Of a DNA stretch of 64,000 nucleotides, positions 10,988 through 20,233 are shown one piece after another. Position 1 is the first letter of the stretch. Each line of letters starts with the position of its first letter. The notes under the pieces were generated by a model. The model did no database searches. It saw nothing but the letters and a program-made list of their open reading frames with translations, and was not told the origin of the DNA. This DNA comes from Paracoccus aeridis (lineage in GTDB: Bacteria; Pseudomonadota; Alphaproteobacteria; Rhodobacterales; Rhodobacteraceae): NCBI RefSeq assembly GCF_004923205.2, contig NZ_SELD02000018.1, positions 310,001-374,000 of the forward strand. Reading direction: 5' to 3'. A program made the position numbers and the translations under genes.

Positions 10988-11452
10988 ATGGACGATCCCG
11001 CCGCCATGACCCCGGCTGACCTGGCCCAGGCCTGCGCCCGCGCGATGTGGCGGAACGACCACGCATCGCAGGGGCTGGGGATGGAGCTCGTTCACGTGGC
11101 GCCCGGCGAGGCGACGGTCGCCATGACGCTGACCCGCGCGATGACCAACGGGCAAGGGAACGCGCATGGCGGCTTCCTGTTCGCGCTGGCCGACAGCGCC
11201 TTTGCCTTCGCCTGCAACACCTACAACCAGATGACAGTGGCGCAGCACTGCTCGGTCACCTACGTCGCGCCCGGCCGGCTGGGCGACCGCCTGACCGCCA
11301 CCGCGCGCGAGGTAACGCGCAAGGGCCGGTCGGGCATCTACGACGTGCGCGTGACGCGCGACGACGACGGCGCGACCATCGCCGAGTTCCGCGGCCATTC
11401 CCGCACCATCGACCGCACCTTCCTGCCCGCCGCGCCGGGGGACGCCGGATGA
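10988..11452 (+). CDS. paaI: hydroxyphenylacetyl-CoA thioesterase (hotdog fold)
   Basis: A 154-residue 4HBT-family thioesterase. It is thought to release CoA from dead-end ring-hydroxylated acyl-CoAs during phenylacetate degradation. The motif NGQGNAHGGFLFALADSAFA (about 52-71) contains the HGG turn and catalytic Asp of PaaI. It starts one base after the paaG stop. Its own stop overlaps an ATG (ATGA at 11449-11452) that opens only a ten-codon frame, discussed as a possible paaK remnant. ATG at 11006 is an alternative start. Confidence 0.92.
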   Translation: MDDPAAMTPADLAQACARAMWRNDHASQGLGMELVHVAPGEATVAMTLTRAMTNGQGNAHGGFLFALADSAFAFACNTYNQMTVAQHCSVTYVAPGRLGDRLTATAREVTRKGRSGIYDVRVTRDDDGATIAEFRGHSRTIDRTFLPAAPGDAG

Positions 11453-11478
11453 AGGATCTCGTCCCTTGCGCGAGGTAG
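11449..11478 (+). pseudogene. possible 5' remnant of paaK (nine residues, then stop)
   Basis: An ATG coupled to the paaI stop opens MKDLVPCAR followed by TAG. In related Rhodobacterales paa clusters the phenylacetate-CoA ligase PaaK follows paaI and starts with a similar Met-Lys/Thr-Asp-Leu. Here the frame closes at once and paaE begins convergently 15 bases later. The match is short enough to be chance. Confidence 0.25.
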
Positions 11479-11493
11479 TCGCCGATCGGCATC

Positions 11494-12570
11494 TCATTCG
11501 TCATAGCTGAGCACCAGCCGGTCCGAGAGCGGGATGCACTGGCACGACAGGACGTAGCCCGCGCGGACCTCGTAGTCCTCCAGCGCGTGGTTCACCTCCA
11601 TCTCGACCTCGCCTTCCAGCACCCGGGCGCGGCAGGTCGAACAGACCCCGGCCTTGCAGGAATAGGGCGCGTCCATGCGGTGGGCGATGGCCGCGTCGAG
11701 GACGGAGGTGCCGTCCTTGGGCATCCGGAACGTCCGCGTGGCACCGTCGAGCGTGACGGAGACCTCGCAGGCATGGGCCGCGGCCTCGGCCGCGCGGGAC
11801 GCGGCCTGGGCTTTCGCGCGGCCGGGCTGGCTCGATGCGAACAGCTCGAACCTGATCTGCTCGTCTGCAAGCCCGTGCCGGCGCAGGCCGTCGGCGATGG
11901 TCAGCATCATCGGCTCGGGCCCGCAGATGAAGGCTGTGTCCACGCTTTCGGCGTCGATCCACAAGCGGAACAGCAAGTCCATCTTTTCCGCGTCGATCCG
12001 GCCGGTGAACAGCTCGATCTCCTGCCCCTCGCTTTCGAGGATGTGGACGATGGACAGGCGGCCGAGGTGAAGGTTCTTCAGGTCCTCCAGCTCTTCGCGG
12101 AACATGATCGAGCCGGTCTGGCGGTTCGCATAGACCAGCGTGAAGCTGGACTTGGGCTCGCGCGAAAGAACCGTCTTGATGATCGACAGCAGCGGCGTGA
12201 TCCCGGACCCGCCGGCGAAGCCGAGGTAGCTCCGCGCCCTTCCCGGCTCAAGCGGCGTGTGGAAGCGGCCCTGCGGCGGCATGGCGTCGAGCGTGTCGCC
12301 GGGGCGCAGCGTCTCGTTCGCCCAGGTCGAGAACGCGCCGCCCTCGACCCGCTTGATGCCGACGCGCAGGCAGCCTTCGTCCAGCCCCGCGCAGATCGAA
12401 TAGGACCGGCGCAGCTCGTCGCCGTCGAAGTCGCGGCGGAAGGTGAGGTACTGGCCCTGCGTGAACGCGAACGCCGCCGCGTCCTCGGGCCGCGGGCGCA
12501 GGGTCAGGACAACGGCGTCGCGCGTTTCGCGGCGGATGTCGGTCACTTCGAGGGGGTGGAAGCGGGGCAT
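11494..12570 (-). CDS. paaE: phenylacetyl-CoA epoxidase reductase subunit
   Basis: A 358-residue electron-transfer component that passes electrons from NADPH to the PaaABC monooxygenase. The FAD domain has RRSYSICAG (about 54-62), and the NADP-binding half has GFAGGSGITPLLSII. A C-terminal plant-type [2Fe-2S] domain has cysteines C305, C310, C313 and C343 (YSCKAGVCSTC, then SCQ). It is the last gene of paaABCDE, 18 bases after paaD, and it ends 41 bases from the convergent paaI stop. Confidence 0.95.
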   Translation of the reverse strand: MPRFHPLEVTDIRRETRDAVVLTLRPRPEDAAAFAFTQGQYLTFRRDFDGDELRRSYSICAGLDEGCLRVGIKRVEGGAFSTWANETLRPGDTLDAMPPQGRFHTPLEPGRARSYLGFAGGSGITPLLSIIKTVLSREPKSSFTLVYANRQTGSIMFREELEDLKNLHLGRLSIVHILESEGQEIELFTGRIDAEKMDLLFRLWIDAESVDTAFICGPEPMMLTIADGLRRHGLADEQIRFELFASSQPGRAKAQAASRAAEAAAHACEVSVTLDGATRTFRMPKDGTSVLDAAIAHRMDAPYSCKAGVCSTCRARVLEGEVEMEVNHALEDYEVRAGYVLSCQCIPLSDRLVLSYDE

Positions 12571-12588
12571 GGCGGTTCTCGGCGCCTC

Positions 12589-13110
12589 TCAGTGGCACTT
12601 GAAATAGTCGAACGGCTCGAGGCAGTCGGTGCAGCGGTAGCTGGCCTTGCAGGGGGTCGATCCGAACTGGCTGACCCGCTCGGTCGCGCCCGATCCGCAG
12701 CGGGGGCAGGCGACGGCGAGGTTCGACCGTCCCGACAGCCGCGCCGCGCGGGCGGCGGTGCCGCCGTCGGACGCGGTGCCGTCGATCGGCGGGGCGATGC
12801 CGTAGGCGCGCAGCTTCTCGCGCCCCGCCTGCGTCACCCAGTCGGTCGTCCACGGCGGCGACAGGCGGCGTTCCAGCCGCAGATGCTCGATCCCGCGGGC
12901 GCGCAGCGTTTCCTCGATGGCAAGGTCGATGACGGCGGTGGCGGGGCAGCCGGAATAGGTCGGCGTCACCGCGACGACCAGCGTCCCGTCCTGCCAGCGC
13001 ACGTCGCGAATGATGCCGAGGTCGGTGACGGACACGACCGGGATCTCGGGGTCCGGCACCTCGGCCAGCCAGTCCCAGACCTGCGCCGTCGATGGCGGCA
13101 CCGCCTGCAT
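12589..13110 (-). CDS. paaD: phenylacetate-CoA oxygenase maturation protein (MIP18/DUF59 type)
   Basis: A 173-residue protein needed for phenylacetyl-CoA epoxidase activity, probably in Fe-S or metal-centre assembly. The N-terminal DUF59 domain has DPEIPVVSVTDLGII and TPTYSGCPA. The C-terminal zinc-ribbon has CPRCGSG and later CTDC and the end FDYFKCH. I used ATG 13110; a GTG at 13116 would overlap the paaC stop as GTGA and add two residues. It is tightly packed between paaC and paaE. Confidence 0.93.
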   Translation of the reverse strand: MQAVPPSTAQVWDWLAEVPDPEIPVVSVTDLGIIRDVRWQDGTLVVAVTPTYSGCPATAVIDLAIEETLRARGIEHLRLERRLSPPWTTDWVTQAGREKLRAYGIAPPIDGTASDGGTAARAARLSGRSNLAVACPRCGSGATERVSQFGSTPCKASYRCTDCLEPFDYFKCH

Positions 13111-13112
13111 CG

Positions 13113-13976
13113 TCACCAGCTTGCGCCGGGATAGGCGCGCTGCAGGAACTGCATGGGCGCGAGGATATAGCCCAGATGCTCGGTGTGCCGGCCCTGCTTG
13201 CCGCCCAGGTGCACGTCGAAGCGGACCTCGGGGCGCGTCAGCGTCGCCTCGGCCAGCACCTCGTCCACGATGCGCTGCCAGTCGGGCTTCAGGTCGGCCA
13301 GCGCGGGCGCGATCCCCGCCGCAGCCACAGCCTCGTCCACGGCGTCGGCGGCGAACAGCTCGCCCGCATAGGGCCACAGCCGGTCCAGCGCATCCTGCAT
13401 CCGGGCGTGGCTTTCCCCGGTCCCGTCGCCCAGGCGCACCACGAGGTCCGAGGACCGTTCCAGGTGGTAGCTGACTTCCTTCAGCGCCTTGGCCGCGATC
13501 CCGGCCACCCGCGGGCTGGTGGAGGTCGCAAGGCCCTTCAGCATCCCGAAGGCCCAGGCGTCGAACAGGAACTGCCGCACCAGCGTCACGGCCATGTCGC
13601 CGTTCGGCAGCTCGACCAGCTTCACGTTGCGGAACTTCAGCGTGTCGCGAAGAAAGGCGAGATCGTCCGCTGACCGCCCCTGCCCCTCGACCTCGGCCGC
13701 GAGGCCCAGCCACAGCTGCGCGTGGCCGATCAGGTCCAGCGCCGTGTTGGCAAGGGCGATGTCTTCTTCCAGCGCGGGGCCGTGGCCGCACCATTCCGAC
13801 AGGCGGTGGCCCAGGATCAGGGCGTTGTCGCCCATGCGGCAGAGCCAGTCGAAGAACGCGGGCCGCAGCGCCAGGTCGGCGACATGCGGATCGTGCGGGT
13901 GCGGCTGCGCGTCGGCGGCGGCCCGGGCCAGCGCCATGACGTCGGGCGTCCCCATGTCGGGCAGCGACGGCATCAC
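13113..13976 (-). CDS. paaC: phenylacetyl-CoA epoxidase structural subunit
   Basis: A 287-residue ferritin-like helical protein that forms a heterodimer with PaaA and lacks the full set of di-iron ligands. Diagnostic segments are FFDWLCRMGDNALILGHRLSEWCGHGP (given here as LILGHRLSEWCGHGP), ALDLIGHAQ, and the C-terminal HTEHLGYILAPMQFLQR. It starts with GTG at 13976, overlapping the paaB stop as GTGA. The ATG at 13973 is the next codon and could also serve. Confidence 0.94.
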   Translation of the reverse strand: MMPSLPDMGTPDVMALARAAADAQPHPHDPHVADLALRPAFFDWLCRMGDNALILGHRLSEWCGHGPALEEDIALANTALDLIGHAQLWLGLAAEVEGQGRSADDLAFLRDTLKFRNVKLVELPNGDMAVTLVRQFLFDAWAFGMLKGLATSTSPRVAGIAAKALKEVSYHLERSSDLVVRLGDGTGESHARMQDALDRLWPYAGELFAADAVDEAVAAAGIAPALADLKPDWQRIVDEVLAEATLTRPEVRFDVHLGGKQGRHTEHLGYILAPMQFLQRAYPGASW

Positions 13977-14260
13977 ATGTGGCCCACGTCGTCGGGAATG
14001 TCGTAGAAGGTCGGGTGCCGGTAGACCTTGCTTTCCGCCGGGTCGAACAGCGGCCCCTTGTCGGACGGGCTCGATGCCGCGATGTCCAACGACCGCACCA
14101 CCCAGATCGAGACGCCTTCATTGCGCCGCGTATAGACGTCGCGGGCGTTGTTGATCGCCATTCCCGCGTCGGGCGCGTGCAGGCTGCCGACGTGGCGGTG
14201 ATTGAGCCCGTGCTGGCCGCGGATGAACACCTCCCAGAGCGGCCATTCCTTCCTGGTCAT
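13973..14260 (-). CDS. paaB: phenylacetyl-CoA epoxidase subunit PaaB
   Basis: A 95-residue small subunit, the same length as E. coli PaaB. It has the characteristic WPLWEVFIRGQHGLNHRHVG start and HPTFYDIPDDVGHM end. PaaB bridges PaaAC heterodimers and is needed for activity. I chose ATG 14260 because AAGGGGG precedes it and the length matches. An upstream ATG at 14275 overlaps the paaA stop (ATGA) and would add five residues. Confidence 0.95.
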   Translation of the reverse strand: MTRKEWPLWEVFIRGQHGLNHRHVGSLHAPDAGMAINNARDVYTRRNEGVSIWVVRSLDIAASSPSDKGPLFDPAESKVYRHPTFYDIPDDVGHM

Positions 14261-14271
14261 CGCCGCCCCCT

Positions 14272-15267
14272 TCATTCGGCCGCGAGCGCGGCGGCCGCGC
14301 GGCGGGCGGCGGCCTTCCCGGCATAGGCGTTCAGCCCGTCGCGGAACCACGCCCCGTTCTCCCACGCGTCCCGCCGCGCCTGCAGCCGCTCGGCGTTGCA
14401 CGGGCCGTTGCCCTTCAGCACCTCGAAGAACTCCTCCCAGTCGGGATCGGCGAAGTCGTAATGCCCGCGCTCGGCATTCCAGACGCAGGTTTCGTCGGGG
14501 ACGGTCAGGCCCAGGTAGTCCGCCTGCGGCACCGTCTCGTCCACGAACTTCTGGCGCAGCTCGTCGTTGGTGTTCATCTTGATCCGCCACGCCATCGACC
14601 GGGCGGAGTGGACCGAGTCCTTGTCGGACGGGCCGAACATCATCAGCGCCGATCCCCAGAAGCGGTTCAGCGCGTCCTGCGCCATCTCCTTCTGCTCGGG
14701 CGTGCCTTGCGCCATCTTCATCATGATCGCGTAGCCCTGGCGCTGGTGGAAGCTTTCCTCCTTGCAGATGCGGACCATCGCGCGGGCGTAGGGCCCGTAC
14801 GAGGTGCGCTGCAGCGGCACCTGGTTCATGATCGCGGCACCGTCCACCAGCCAGCCGACCGCGCCCATGTCGGCCCAAGTGAGCGTGGGGTAGTTGAAGA
14901 TCGAGCTGTATTTCATCGCGCCGGAATGCAGCTTCTCGAACAGCTCGTCGCGGCTCACGCCCAGCGTCTCGGCCGCGCTGTAGAGGTAGAGCCCGTGCCC
15001 CGCCTCGTCCTGCACCTTGGCCAGCAGGATCGCCTTGCGTTCCAGCGTGGGCGCGCGGGTGATCCAGTTGCCTTCGGGCAGCTGGCCCACGATCTCGCTG
15101 TGGGCGTGCTGGCCCATCTGGCGGATCAGCGTCTTGCGGTAGTCGTCGGGCATCCAGTCGCGCGGCTCGATCTTCTCGCCGCGGTCGATGCGGTCCTGGA
15201 AGGCGCGCTCCTCGGGCGACATCTCGGCGGCCGCCGTGCCTTCGGACTTCACCATCTGCGCGTACAT
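14272..15267 (-). CDS. paaA: phenylacetyl-CoA epoxidase catalytic subunit
   Basis: A 331-residue di-iron monooxygenase subunit that epoxidises the ring of phenylacetyl-CoA. Ferritin-like iron ligands are visible in [17 protein letters not shown] (ExxH) and in [13 protein letters not shown] (ExxH). The substrate-pocket region [19 protein letters not shown] is typical of PaaA. It is the first gene of paaABCDE, 90 bases from paaX, with a possible promoter on the minus strand (TATAGT at 15306-15301). Confidence 0.96.
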   Translation of the reverse strand: MYAQMVKSEGTAAAEMSPEERAFQDRIDRGEKIEPRDWMPDDYRKTLIRQMGQHAHSEIVGQLPEGNWITRAPTLERKAILLAKVQDEAGHGLYLYSAAETLGVSRDELFEKLHSGAMKYSSIFNYPTLTWADMGAVGWLVDGAAIMNQVPLQRTSYGPYARAMVRICKEESFHQRQGYAIMMKMAQGTPEQKEMAQDALNRFWGSALMMFGPSDKDSVHSARSMAWRIKMNTNDELRQKFVDETVPQADYLGLTVPDETCVWNAERGHYDFADPDWEEFFEVLKGNGPCNAERLQARRDAWENGAWFRDGLNAYAGKAAARRAAAALAAE

Positions 15268-15297
15268 GGCCCGCGTCCTCCCCTGAACCCGACGGGG

Positions 15298-15355
15298 GTC
15301 ACTATAGGGCAGGACACGTCACGAGAAAAGCACGAACTGCGGATTCCCTGTGACG
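15298..15355 (-). promoter_or_regulatory. putative paaA promoter with GTCAC/GTGAC elements
   Basis: On the minus strand, TATAGT (15306-15301) has TTTTCT 17 bases upstream (15329-15324), a fair -10 with a weak -35. GTCAC elements lie at 15298-15302 and 15318-15322, and an inverted GTGACG at 15350-15355, bracketing the promoter. This is where the repressor PaaX, encoded just upstream, would be expected to bind. The PaaX consensus is not clearly matched. Confidence 0.35.
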
Positions 15356-15357
15356 CT

Positions 15358-16230
15358 TCAGATCGCCGCCCGCATCGCGGCCGCGCGGCGTTCGGTTTCG
15401 GGCGTCGCCTGCGGCAGCAGGCCGGCCGCATCGGCGAAGTTGCGGCCGACGAAGCGGTCGGCGGCGGGCGACAGGTCCAGGTAGATGCGGCGGAAGACCG
15501 CGCAGGCGCGCCCGCCCGGCCAGTCGGGCCCGAGCGCGTCCGCGGGCAGGCGCGGATCGGCCAGCGCGGCGTGGCGGTATTCGTCGATCAGCCGCAGCCG
15601 CAGCGCCAGCGCGTCCTCGTCGGTCAGCATCCCGGCCAGACCCGCCGCCGCGAGCCGGGCGAAACGATCGACGAAGGCGCGGTAGCTGCGCGCGACCTCG
15701 GCCAGCGGCCAGTGCTGCGCGGCAAAGGCCGGCAGCGCCTCCAGCCCGGCGATCCCGTGCGCGGCCAGCACCGCGCCCCCGGGCGTCGGCAGGCCGTCGC
15801 GCCGGGGCGCGATCATCACCTGCGGGCTCAGCAAAACCCAGCCGTCCGGCAACGCCGCGCCGGGCGGCGCCAGCGCGACCAGCCAGCCCTGCGGCGGGGG
15901 CGGCGGCGCGAAGATGATGCGCGACGCCTGGCGGAACTCCTCCTGCGCGGGGGCGGACAGGCGGTAGAAGCTGCGCCGCCCGATCCGCTCGCCCACCAGC
16001 CGCCCCGCCCCCACGAGGCGCGAGACGGCGGTGCGGACAAGGCTTTCGCTGATCCCGTGCCGCGCGCAGCTGTCGATCAGGGTGGCCATCGCCAGCGTGC
16101 CCCCGCGCGGCTCGACCACGTCGCCGTAGATCGTGACGATGAACGACGCGGCGCGCGGCGCGGTCGCGGCGAGAAGCGCGCGGACCGCCCCCTGCGACGG
16201 GGGCTGGTGGATCTGCGGGGTGACGGTCAT
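15358..16230 (-). CDS. paaX: phenylacetic acid degradation transcriptional repressor
   Basis: A 290-residue PaaX-family repressor whose inducer in characterised systems is phenylacetyl-CoA. The N-terminal winged helix spans about 28-95 (FIVTIYGDVVEPRGGTLAM, then GISESLVRTAVSRLV). The central and C-terminal domains follow, with the conserved YRxFxxRF pattern as YRAFVDRFARL. It lies directly upstream of paaA in the same orientation, so it may be cotranscribed as well as acting on the 90-base gap. The catabolic genes paaZ, paaH, paaJ and paaK are not in the window. Confidence 0.93.
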   Translation of the reverse strand: MTVTPQIHQPPSQGAVRALLAATAPRAASFIVTIYGDVVEPRGGTLAMATLIDSCARHGISESLVRTAVSRLVGAGRLVGERIGRRSFYRLSAPAQEEFRQASRIIFAPPPPPQGWLVALAPPGAALPDGWVLLSPQVMIAPRRDGLPTPGGAVLAAHGIAGLEALPAFAAQHWPLAEVARSYRAFVDRFARLAAAGLAGMLTDEDALALRLRLIDEYRHAALADPRLPADALGPDWPGGRACAVFRRIYLDLSPAADRFVGRNFADAAGLLPQATPETERRAAAMRAAI

Positions 16231-16341
16231 CGGCTGGCGCGGCCCTCGGGCGGGTTGCGGGCGCGGCGCAGGGCGCGCTGCCCGTGAATGGGGTCGAAGC
16301 CCGGCACAGCCCGGGCTGTTCCGGCAAGGAAGACGCTCGCC

Positions 16342-16593
16342 TCAGAGGTCGTTGTGGCTGTTGACGAGATCCGCGGTGCTGACCGTGCGCCCGTCGGGAA
16401 GGCGACACAGATCGGCGCGGCGGCCGCCCGCGACGCGCTGGACGACCGAGCCGCCGAGACCGCTGCAATAAAGCGCCGCGGGATCGACGAGGGCGCCGTT
16501 CGCCGTTCCGCCGGTGGATGCCGTGCGGGTCGGGGCCGGGGCCGGGCCGCAGGCGGCGAGCATCAGGACAAGCAGGGGCAGCAGGCGGGTCAT
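16342..16593 (-). CDS. small DUF333-family lipoprotein
   Basis: An 83-residue secreted lipoprotein. The signal peptide is MTRLLPLLVLMLAAC, with lipobox LAAC and C15 as the acylated residue. A Thr/Pro-rich linker is followed by the DUF333 pattern YCSGLGGSVVQRV, then CRLPDGRTVSTADL. The family is sometimes called putative hemolysin, but its function is not known. It follows dnaE in the same direction after 82 bases. Confidence 0.8.
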   Translation of the reverse strand: MTRLLPLLVLMLAACGPAPAPTRTASTGGTANGALVDPAALYCSGLGGSVVQRVAGGRRADLCRLPDGRTVSTADLVNSHNDL

Positions 16594-16675
16594 CGACGAT
16601 CTTTCCTTCCGCGGTTGTCACGACACAGTGCCAAGCGGCGCCTGCGCGGGCAACCGCCCAGATCGGAGTCCGCCC

Positions 16676-19600
16676 CTATTCCTCGGTGACGTCGATCACG
16701 CCCTCGACCGCGCGCAGCGCCTGCCGCATCTTCGGGGTGACGGGCACGTTCTGCCCGACCTCGATGTCGTAGACTGCCGTCCCCTCGCGCACCCGCATCA
16801 GCAGCGGCCCGCGCCCCCGGGACGAGGCGCTGATCTCGCCGCTGACGACCCGCAGCCGGTCCAGCACCGCGACGGCCGTGGCCGGGTCGGCGATTTCCAC
16901 CGCGAGCTTGCCCGAGCCTGCGTCCGCCACCGCGTCCTCAAGCCGCTGGGCCGCCCGCGCGAGCATCTTCACCTGCTCGCCCGAAGGCTCGACGTTGACC
17001 GTCAGCAGCACGTTCTCGCCCGGCTCCAGGTGCTGGCGGGCGGCGTCGAGAAGGTCCGAGAACACCGTGACCTCGTAAAGCCCGCTCGGATCGGACAGCG
17101 TGACAAAGGCGTAGCGGGTGCCCTTGGCGGACTTCTTCTCGGCCCGCGCGGCGACCGTGCCCGCGATCTGCGCGACCAGCGGGCCGCCCAGCGAGGCGGC
17201 CTGCACCTCGGCCAGCGTCATCGCGCCCTTGCGCTTCAGCGCGGGCAGGTAGTCGTCGAGCGGATGCCCGGACAGGTAGAAGCCGATCGCGGCGCGTTCC
17301 TCGGCCAGCTTCTCGGCCGGCATCCAGACCGACGCGAGCGCGGGGCGCGGGGGCGGCAGGTCCTCGCCGCCGCCGAAAAGCGAGGACTGGCTGGACCGCG
17401 CCGCGTCCTGCACCGCCGTGGACCACGCCACCAGCGCGTCAAGCGACTTCAGCACCCGCGCGCGGTTCGCATCCAGCTCGTCAAAGGCGCCCGCGCGGGC
17501 CAGCATCTCGAGCGCGCGCTTGCCCACCTGGCGCAGCGGCACCCGGCGGGCGAAGTCGGTGAGGTCGCGGAACGGGCGGTCGCCGCGCGCCGCGACCAGC
17601 GTCCTCATCGCTTCAACCCCCACGTTCTTCAGCGCGCCGAGCGCATAGACGATCCGCCCCTGATCCACGCTGAACATCGGCTGCGAGCGGTTGACCGAGG
17701 GCGGGATCACCTCGATCCCCATCTTGTCCACCTCGCGGCGATAGATGGCCAGCTTGTCGGTCAGGTGGATGTCGCAGTTCATGACGGCGGCCATGAACTC
17801 GACCGGGTGGTTCGCCTTGAGCCACGCGGTCTGGTAGCTGACGACCGCGTAGGCGGCGGCGTGCGACTTGTTGAAGCCGTAGTTGGCGAACTTCTCCAGC
17901 AGGTCGAAGACCTCGCCCGCCTTCTTCTCGTCCACGCCCTGCGCCTTCGAACCCTCGACGAACTTCGGCCGCTCCTTCGCCATTTCCTCGGCGATCTTCT
18001 TGCCCATCGCGCGGCGCAGGAGGTCGGCGCCGCCAAGGCTGTAGCCGGCCATGACCTGCGCGATCTGCATCACCTGTTCCTGGTAGACGATGATGCCCTG
18101 CGTTTCCGCCAGGATGTGGTCGATGCTGGGATGGATCGATTCCAGCGGCTGCAGCCCGTTCTTCACCCGGCAATAGGTCGGGATGTTCTCCATCGGGCCC
18201 GGCCGGTACAGGGCGACCAGCGCGACGATGTCCTCGATGCAGGTGGGCCGCATCTGCCGCAGCGCGTCCATCATCCCCGAGCTTTCGACCTGGAACACCG
18301 CGACCGTCCGCGCGGCGGCGAACAGGCGGTAGCTCGCCTCGTCGTCCAGGGGGATCGCGTTGATCTCGTCGATGGCCGCTTCCGGCGGGTCGTAAAGCTG
18401 CCGCCCGTCGGCCGCGATGTGCAGGTGCCGCCCGCCCGCGCGGATCAGGTCCACCGCGTTCTGGATCACGGTCAGCGTCTTGAGGCCGAGGAAGTCGAAC
18501 TTCACCAGCCCCGCCTGTTCCACCCACTTCATGTTGAACTGCGTCGCCGGCATGTCGCTGCCGGGGTCGCGATACAGCGGCACCAGCTGGTCCAGCGGCC
18601 GGTCGCCGATCACGACGCCCGCCGCGTGGGTCGAGGCGTTGCGGTACAGCCCCTCGACCTTGGCGGCGTAGTCGAGCATCCGGGCTACGTTCTCCTCGGC
18701 GTCGCGGGCCTCGCGCAGGCGCGGCTCGTCGGCAAGCGCCTTGGTGATGCTGACGGGCTTGACCCCTTCCAGCGGGATCATCTTCGACAGCTTGTCGCGC
18801 TGGGAAAAGCCCATGCCCAGCACCCGGCCCACGTCGTGGACCGCGGCCTTGGACAGGAGCGCGCCGAAGGTGATGATCTGGCCCACCTTCTCGCGGCCGT
18901 ATTTCTGGCAGACGTAGTCGATCACCTCCTCGCGCCGGTCCATGCAGAAGTCGATGTCGAAGTCGGGCATCGAGACGCGCTCGGGGTTCAGGAACCGCTC
19001 GAACAGGAGGCTGTAGCGCAGGGGATCGAGGTCGGTGATCGTCAGCGCGTAGGCGACGAGGCTGCCCGCGCCCGAGCCGCGGCCGGGGCCGACCGGGATC
19101 CCGTTCTGCTTGGCCCACTTGATGAAGTCGGCGACGATCAGGAAGTAGCCGGGGAAGCCCATCTGCTCGATGATGCCCAGCTCGAACTCCAGCCGCGCAA
19201 CGTAGTCCTCGACGCTGACGGCGTGGGGGATGACGGCGAGCCGCGCCTCGAGCCCGGCGCGCGCCTGCCGGCGCAGTTCTTCCACCTCGTCGTCGGCGAA
19301 GCGCGGCAGGATCGGCTTGTGCCTGGCGACCGCGAAGGCGCAGCGGCGGGCGATCTCGACGGTGTTTTCCACCGCCTCGGGCAGGTCCGCGAACAGCATC
19401 GCCATGTCGCGGGCGGACTTGAAGTGGTGCTGCGAGGTCAGGCGGCGGCGGGGGCCGGGCTGGTCCACCATCGCCCGCTCGCGGATGCAGATCAGCGCGT
19501 CGTGGGCGCCGAACATCTCGGGCTTGGGGAAATACACGTCGTTGGTGGCCACGAGCGGCAGGCCCATGTCGTAGGCGATGTCGATCATCGGCCCCTCGGA

Positions 19601-20170
19601 CGCGGCCTCGGCCGGCATCGGCTGGCCGTTGTCCTGGGTGTGGCGCTGCAGCTCGACATAGAGCCGGTCGCCGAAGATCCCGTGCAGCGCGGCGGCATGG
19701 GCGCGCGCGTCGTCGAGCTTTCCCGCCGCCGCAAGCTGCCCCAGCGGGCCGGTCGCCCCGCCGCTGAGGCAGATCAGCCCGGCCGAGTGGCGGGCCAGCT
19801 CCTCCATCGTAAGGTGCGGCGCGTCCTTGACCGGCGTGACGTACAGGCACGTCGAGAGCGCCATCAGGTTCATCCATCCGCCCTGGTCCTGCGCCAGCAG
19901 GACGACCGGGCCGCAGGCGGGCCCCGCGTCCAGCGTGACCTGGCAGCCGACGATGGGCTGAACGCCCTCGTCCATCGCCTTGACCGAAAACTCCAGCGCC
20001 GCGAACAGCGCGTTGGTGTCGGTCAGCGCGACGGCAGGCATTCCGTTCGCGGCGGCGAGGCCCGCGAGCTTCTTGACCGGGATCGCGCCTTCCAGAAGCG
20101 AATGCTCGGAATGGCAGCGCAGGTGGATGAAGCGCGGCTCGGAATCGGGGGATGGGTCGGGGGACGGCAT
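16676..20170 (-). CDS. dnaE: DNA polymerase III subunit alpha
   Basis: A 1164-residue replicative polymerase. The order is PHP domain (from FIHLRCHSEHSLLEG), palm with the catalytic PDFDIDF near residue 404, thumb and fingers (VALYRPGPMENIP, YQEQVMQIAQ, FNKSHAAAYA), tandem HhH near 860, OB-fold (VAQIAGTVAARAEKKSAKGT) and C-terminal domain. The PHP start HCHSEHS is complete, so a PHP exonuclease activity is possible. I chose ATG 20170; a TTG at 20206 would add 12 non-conserved residues. It is cotranscribed with nothing essential on either side. Confidence 0.97.
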   Translation of the reverse strand: MPSPDPSPDSEPRFIHLRCHSEHSLLEGAIPVKKLAGLAAANGMPAVALTDTNALFAALEFSVKAMDEGVQPIVGCQVTLDAGPACGPVVLLAQDQGGWMNLMALSTCLYVTPVKDAPHLTMEELARHSAGLICLSGGATGPLGQLAAAGKLDDARAHAAALHGIFGDRLYVELQRHTQDNGQPMPAEAASEGPMIDIAYDMGLPLVATNDVYFPKPEMFGAHDALICIRERAMVDQPGPRRRLTSQHHFKSARDMAMLFADLPEAVENTVEIARRCAFAVARHKPILPRFADDEVEELRRQARAGLEARLAVIPHAVSVEDYVARLEFELGIIEQMGFPGYFLIVADFIKWAKQNGIPVGPGRGSGAGSLVAYALTITDLDPLRYSLLFERFLNPERVSMPDFDIDFCMDRREEVIDYVCQKYGREKVGQIITFGALLSKAAVHDVGRVLGMGFSQRDKLSKMIPLEGVKPVSITKALADEPRLREARDAEENVARMLDYAAKVEGLYRNASTHAAGVVIGDRPLDQLVPLYRDPGSDMPATQFNMKWVEQAGLVKFDFLGLKTLTVIQNAVDLIRAGGRHLHIAADGRQLYDPPEAAIDEINAIPLDDEASYRLFAAARTVAVFQVESSGMMDALRQMRPTCIEDIVALVALYRPGPMENIPTYCRVKNGLQPLESIHPSIDHILAETQGIIVYQEQVMQIAQVMAGYSLGGADLLRRAMGKKIAEEMAKERPKFVEGSKAQGVDEKKAGEVFDLLEKFANYGFNKSHAAAYAVVSYQTAWLKANHPVEFMAAVMNCDIHLTDKLAIYRREVDKMGIEVIPPSVNRSQPMFSVDQGRIVYALGALKNVGVEAMRTLVAARGDRPFRDLTDFARRVPLRQVGKRALEMLARAGAFDELDANRARVLKSLDALVAWSTAVQDAARSSQSSLFGGGEDLPPPRPALASVWMPAEKLAEERAAIGFYLSGHPLDDYLPALKRKGAMTLAEVQAASLGGPLVAQIAGTVAARAEKKSAKGTRYAFVTLSDPSGLYEVTVFSDLLDAARQHLEPGENVLLTVNVEPSGEQVKMLARAAQRLEDAVADAGSGKLAVEIADPATAVAVLDRLRVVSGEISASSRGRGPLLMRVREGTAVYDIEVGQNVPVTPKMRQALRAVEGVIDVTEE

Positions 20171-20233
20171 GGCCGGGAAGATAGCCCCCCGGCCCGGCCG
20201 TTGCAAAGCGGGCGCCGTCCCGACCCGCCGTTC

